Source: Sinisalibacter lacisalsi (GTDB lineage Bacteria > Pseudomonadota > Alphaproteobacteria > Rhodobacterales > Rhodobacteraceae). From it: a stretch of DNA of 64,000 nucleotides. Numbering within the stretch: position 1 is the stretch's first letter; every line of letters begins with the position of its first letter. Below the pieces are notes generated by a model, which worked only from the letters and a program-made list of their open reading frames with translations, was not told where the DNA came from and did no database searches. The position numbers and the translations under genes were made by a program. The DNA lies in the NCBI RefSeq assembly GCF_014640115.1, contig NZ_BMGI01000002.1, positions 1-64,000 on the forward strand, given 5' to 3'. Of this stretch, positions 62,619 to 64,000 are shown one piece after another.

Positions 62619-63593
62619 CTACCAGCGCAGCACGACGGCGCCCCAAGCCAGCCCGCCGCCGATCGCCTCGGTGACGACCAGGTCGCCGGGGTTGATCTGG
62701 CCGCGCGCCTTGCCCACCGAAAGCGCCAGCGGGATCGACGCGGCGGAGGTGTTGCCGTGGTCCTGCACCGTCACCACCACGTTGTCCATCGACATGCCCA
62801 GCTTTTTCGCGGTGCCCTGGATGATGCGGATGTTGGCCTGGTGCGGCACGATCCAGTCGACATCGTCATGCCCGAGCCCGGCCTTGGCCAGCGCCGCGTC
62901 GGCGGTGGCGGCGAGTTTCTCGACGGCCTGGCGGAACAGCGCGTTGCCCTGCATCTTCACCACGCCGGCGGTGCCGGTGGTGGAGACGCCGCCATCGACG
63001 TAGAGCATATCGCGATGACGCCCGTCGGAGTTGAGATCGGCCGAGAGGATGCCGCGATCGGTTGAGGCGCCGGTGCCCTCCTGCGCCTCCAGCACCAGCG
63101 CGCCCGCGCCGTCGCCGAACAGCACGCAGGTGGCGCGGTCGTCCATGTCGAGGATGCGGCTGAAGGTTTCGGCGCCGATCACCAGCACGCGCTCGGCCTG
63201 GCCGGCGAGGATCAGCGCGTTGGCATTGGCCAGCGCGAAGACGAAGCCGGCGCAGACCGCCTGCACGTCGAAGGCGAAGCCGCGCGTCATCCCGAGCCCG
63301 GCCTGCACCATCGTGGCGGTGGCGGGGAAGGTGAGATCGGGGGTCGAGGTGGCGAGGATGATCGCGTCGATATCGTCCGCCACCAACCCGGAATCGGCGA
63401 GGGCCGCCCGGGCGGCGGCGAGCGCCATCGAGGACGTGGTTTCGCCCTCGGCGGCGAAGTGACGCCGCTCGATCCCGCTGCGGGTGCGAATCCATTCGTC
63501 CGAGGTATCGAGACGAGCCTCGAACCAGGCGTTGGGGATAATCGTTTCGGGCAGGTAATGGCCAACGCCCTTGACCACCGCGCGTTTCGTCAT
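62619..63593 (-). CDS. fabH: 3-oxoacyl-ACP synthase III
   Basis: The 324-residue condensing enzyme starts fatty-acid chains from acetyl-CoA and malonyl-ACP. The triad is visible as Cys in AVCAGFVFALA (near 114), His in PHQANIRII (near 251) and Asn in GNTSAASIPLAL (near 281). The N-terminus KGVGHYLPE is typical. It overlaps plsX by four bases (ATGA), an expected coupling between phospholipid and fatty-acid synthesis. Confidence 0.97.
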   Translation of the reverse strand: MTKRAVVKGVGHYLPETIIPNAWFEARLDTSDEWIRTRSGIERRHFAAEGETTSSMALAAARAALADSGLVADDIDAIILATSTPDLTFPATATMVQAGLGMTRGFAFDVQAVCAGFVFALANANALILAGQAERVLVIGAETFSRILDMDDRATCVLFGDGAGALVLEAQEGTGASTDRGILSADLNSDGRHRDMLYVDGGVSTTGTAGVVKMQGNALFRQAVEKLAATADAALAKAGLGHDDVDWIVPHQANIRIIQGTAKKLGMSMDNVVVTVQDHGNTSAASIPLALSVGKARGQINPGDLVVTEAIGGGLAWGAVVLRW

Positions 63594-64000
63594 TCCTGTT
63601 TGCCGTCCTGTTCGTCGTTTGAGGTGGCGCCATCCTGTCCATGGGAAGGCACGGACGCAACCCGGGCGGCGAGCTTGTGGTTGAAGTCGTGGCGGGCGAG
63701 GTCGAAGGCGAGGTTGACGGCGGCGGCGAAGCCGGTTGCGTCGGCGGCGCCGTGGCTCTTGATCACCGTGCCGTTGAGGCCGAGAAACACCCCGCCGTTG
63801 ACCCGCCGGGGATCGGTGCGGCGGTTCAGGATCTTGAGCTGTCGCGCGGCGAAGAGCGCGCCGATCCGGGCGGGCAGGGTGGCGCGGAAGGCCTCCATGA
63901 AGAAGCTCTTGAACAGCCCCGCCGTGCCCTCGGCCGTCTTCAGCGCGACATTGCCGGTGAAGCCGTCGGTCACGATGACGTCGAGCTTGTCGGAGGGAAT
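63590..64000 (-). CDS. plsX: Phosphate acyltransferase PlsX, C-terminal part (cut by window end)
   Basis: The readable 136 residues from the window edge to the stop carry the PlsX C-terminal signature: DVIVTDGFTGNVALKTAEG, then PRRVNGGVFLGLNGTVIKSHG and AVNLAFDLARHDFN. PlsX makes acyl-phosphate from acyl-ACP for phospholipid synthesis. The last part (after ARHDFNHKLAARVASV) is a poorly conserved hydrophilic tail. The start lies beyond base 64000. Confidence 0.93.
   Translation of the reverse strand: MPSDKLDVIVTDGFTGNVALKTAEGTAGLFKSFFMEAFRATLPARIGALFAARQLKILNRRTDPRRVNGGVFLGLNGTVIKSHGAADATGFAAAVNLAFDLARHDFNHKLAARVASVPSHGQDGATSNDEQDGKQE

Overview
The window looks like a chromosome segment of an alphaproteobacterium of the order Rhodobacterales (Rhodobacteraceae/Roseobacteraceae type). 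This rests on high GC with long antisense shadow frames, a zeta-type F1-ATPase inhibitor (DUF1476), CcmI-type cytochrome c maturation, a four-subunit sarcosine oxidase, a betaine-homocysteine methyltransferase paired with a corrinoid protein, DUF5337 and DUF1638 proteins, and the gene order plsX-fabH-ihfA-merR-tRNA-Pro. The genus cannot be fixed from sequence alone. About 66 protein genes (four broken or cut), three tRNAs and several intergenic structures are called; no rRNA, CRISPR array or intact prophage was seen.

Layout. 1-3514 is foreign-looking DNA ending at the 3' end of a tRNA-Asn gene: an IS256-family transposase remnant, a SulP anion transporter with a universal stress protein, and a fragment of a DUF499 ATPase. 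3.6-16.9 kb is core chromosome: a metallo-beta-lactamase-fold hydrolase, an MttB-like methyltransferase, purine genes (purM, purN, purC, purS, purQ), rnd, sufE, and a reverse-strand operon running from bmt through a corrinoid protein to a DUF1638 protein. 17-21 kb holds a DctB/DctD-type two-component pair and an HpaI-type aldolase. 21-23.4 kb is ccmI-ruvX-DUF1289.

23.5-29.3 kb is a sarcosine oxidase operon (soxB-soxD-soxA-soxG) interrupted by an unrelated, lower-GC gene between soxB and soxD. sodB, a repeat-containing autotransporter broken by one in-frame stop, an isomerase, RarD and a LOG protein follow. 34.7-43.5 kb is envelope and transport: a LysM protein with a proline-rich stalk, an Atm1-type ABC exporter and an RND pump. 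43.7-47.3 kb is the yfgM-bamB-der unit. 47.4-50.2 kb (reverse) is surE-pcm-nlpD-like. 50-59.6 kb carries erpA, dgt, argS, a SPOR protein, nagZ and scpA-scpB. The right end is dcd, tRNA-Pro, a MerR regulator, ihfA, fabH and the start-less end of plsX.

How the genes fit together. A theme is use of methylated amines and one-carbon units: MttB-like methyltransferase, Bmt (glycine betaine to dimethylglycine), a corrinoid carrier, and sarcosine oxidase (sarcosine to glycine plus methylene-THF, with H2O2 as by-product), followed by sodB. No dimethylglycine-demethylating gene was seen, so the route is incomplete here. Purine synthesis genes nearby use one-carbon folates.

Most unusual signals: the extra gene coupled into the sox operon; two tandem arrays of short perfect hairpins (50244-50313 and 53697-53763); the single nonsense codon in the autotransporter; a DctD-like protein without the sigma54-contact loop; and the eroded island next to tRNA-Asn.
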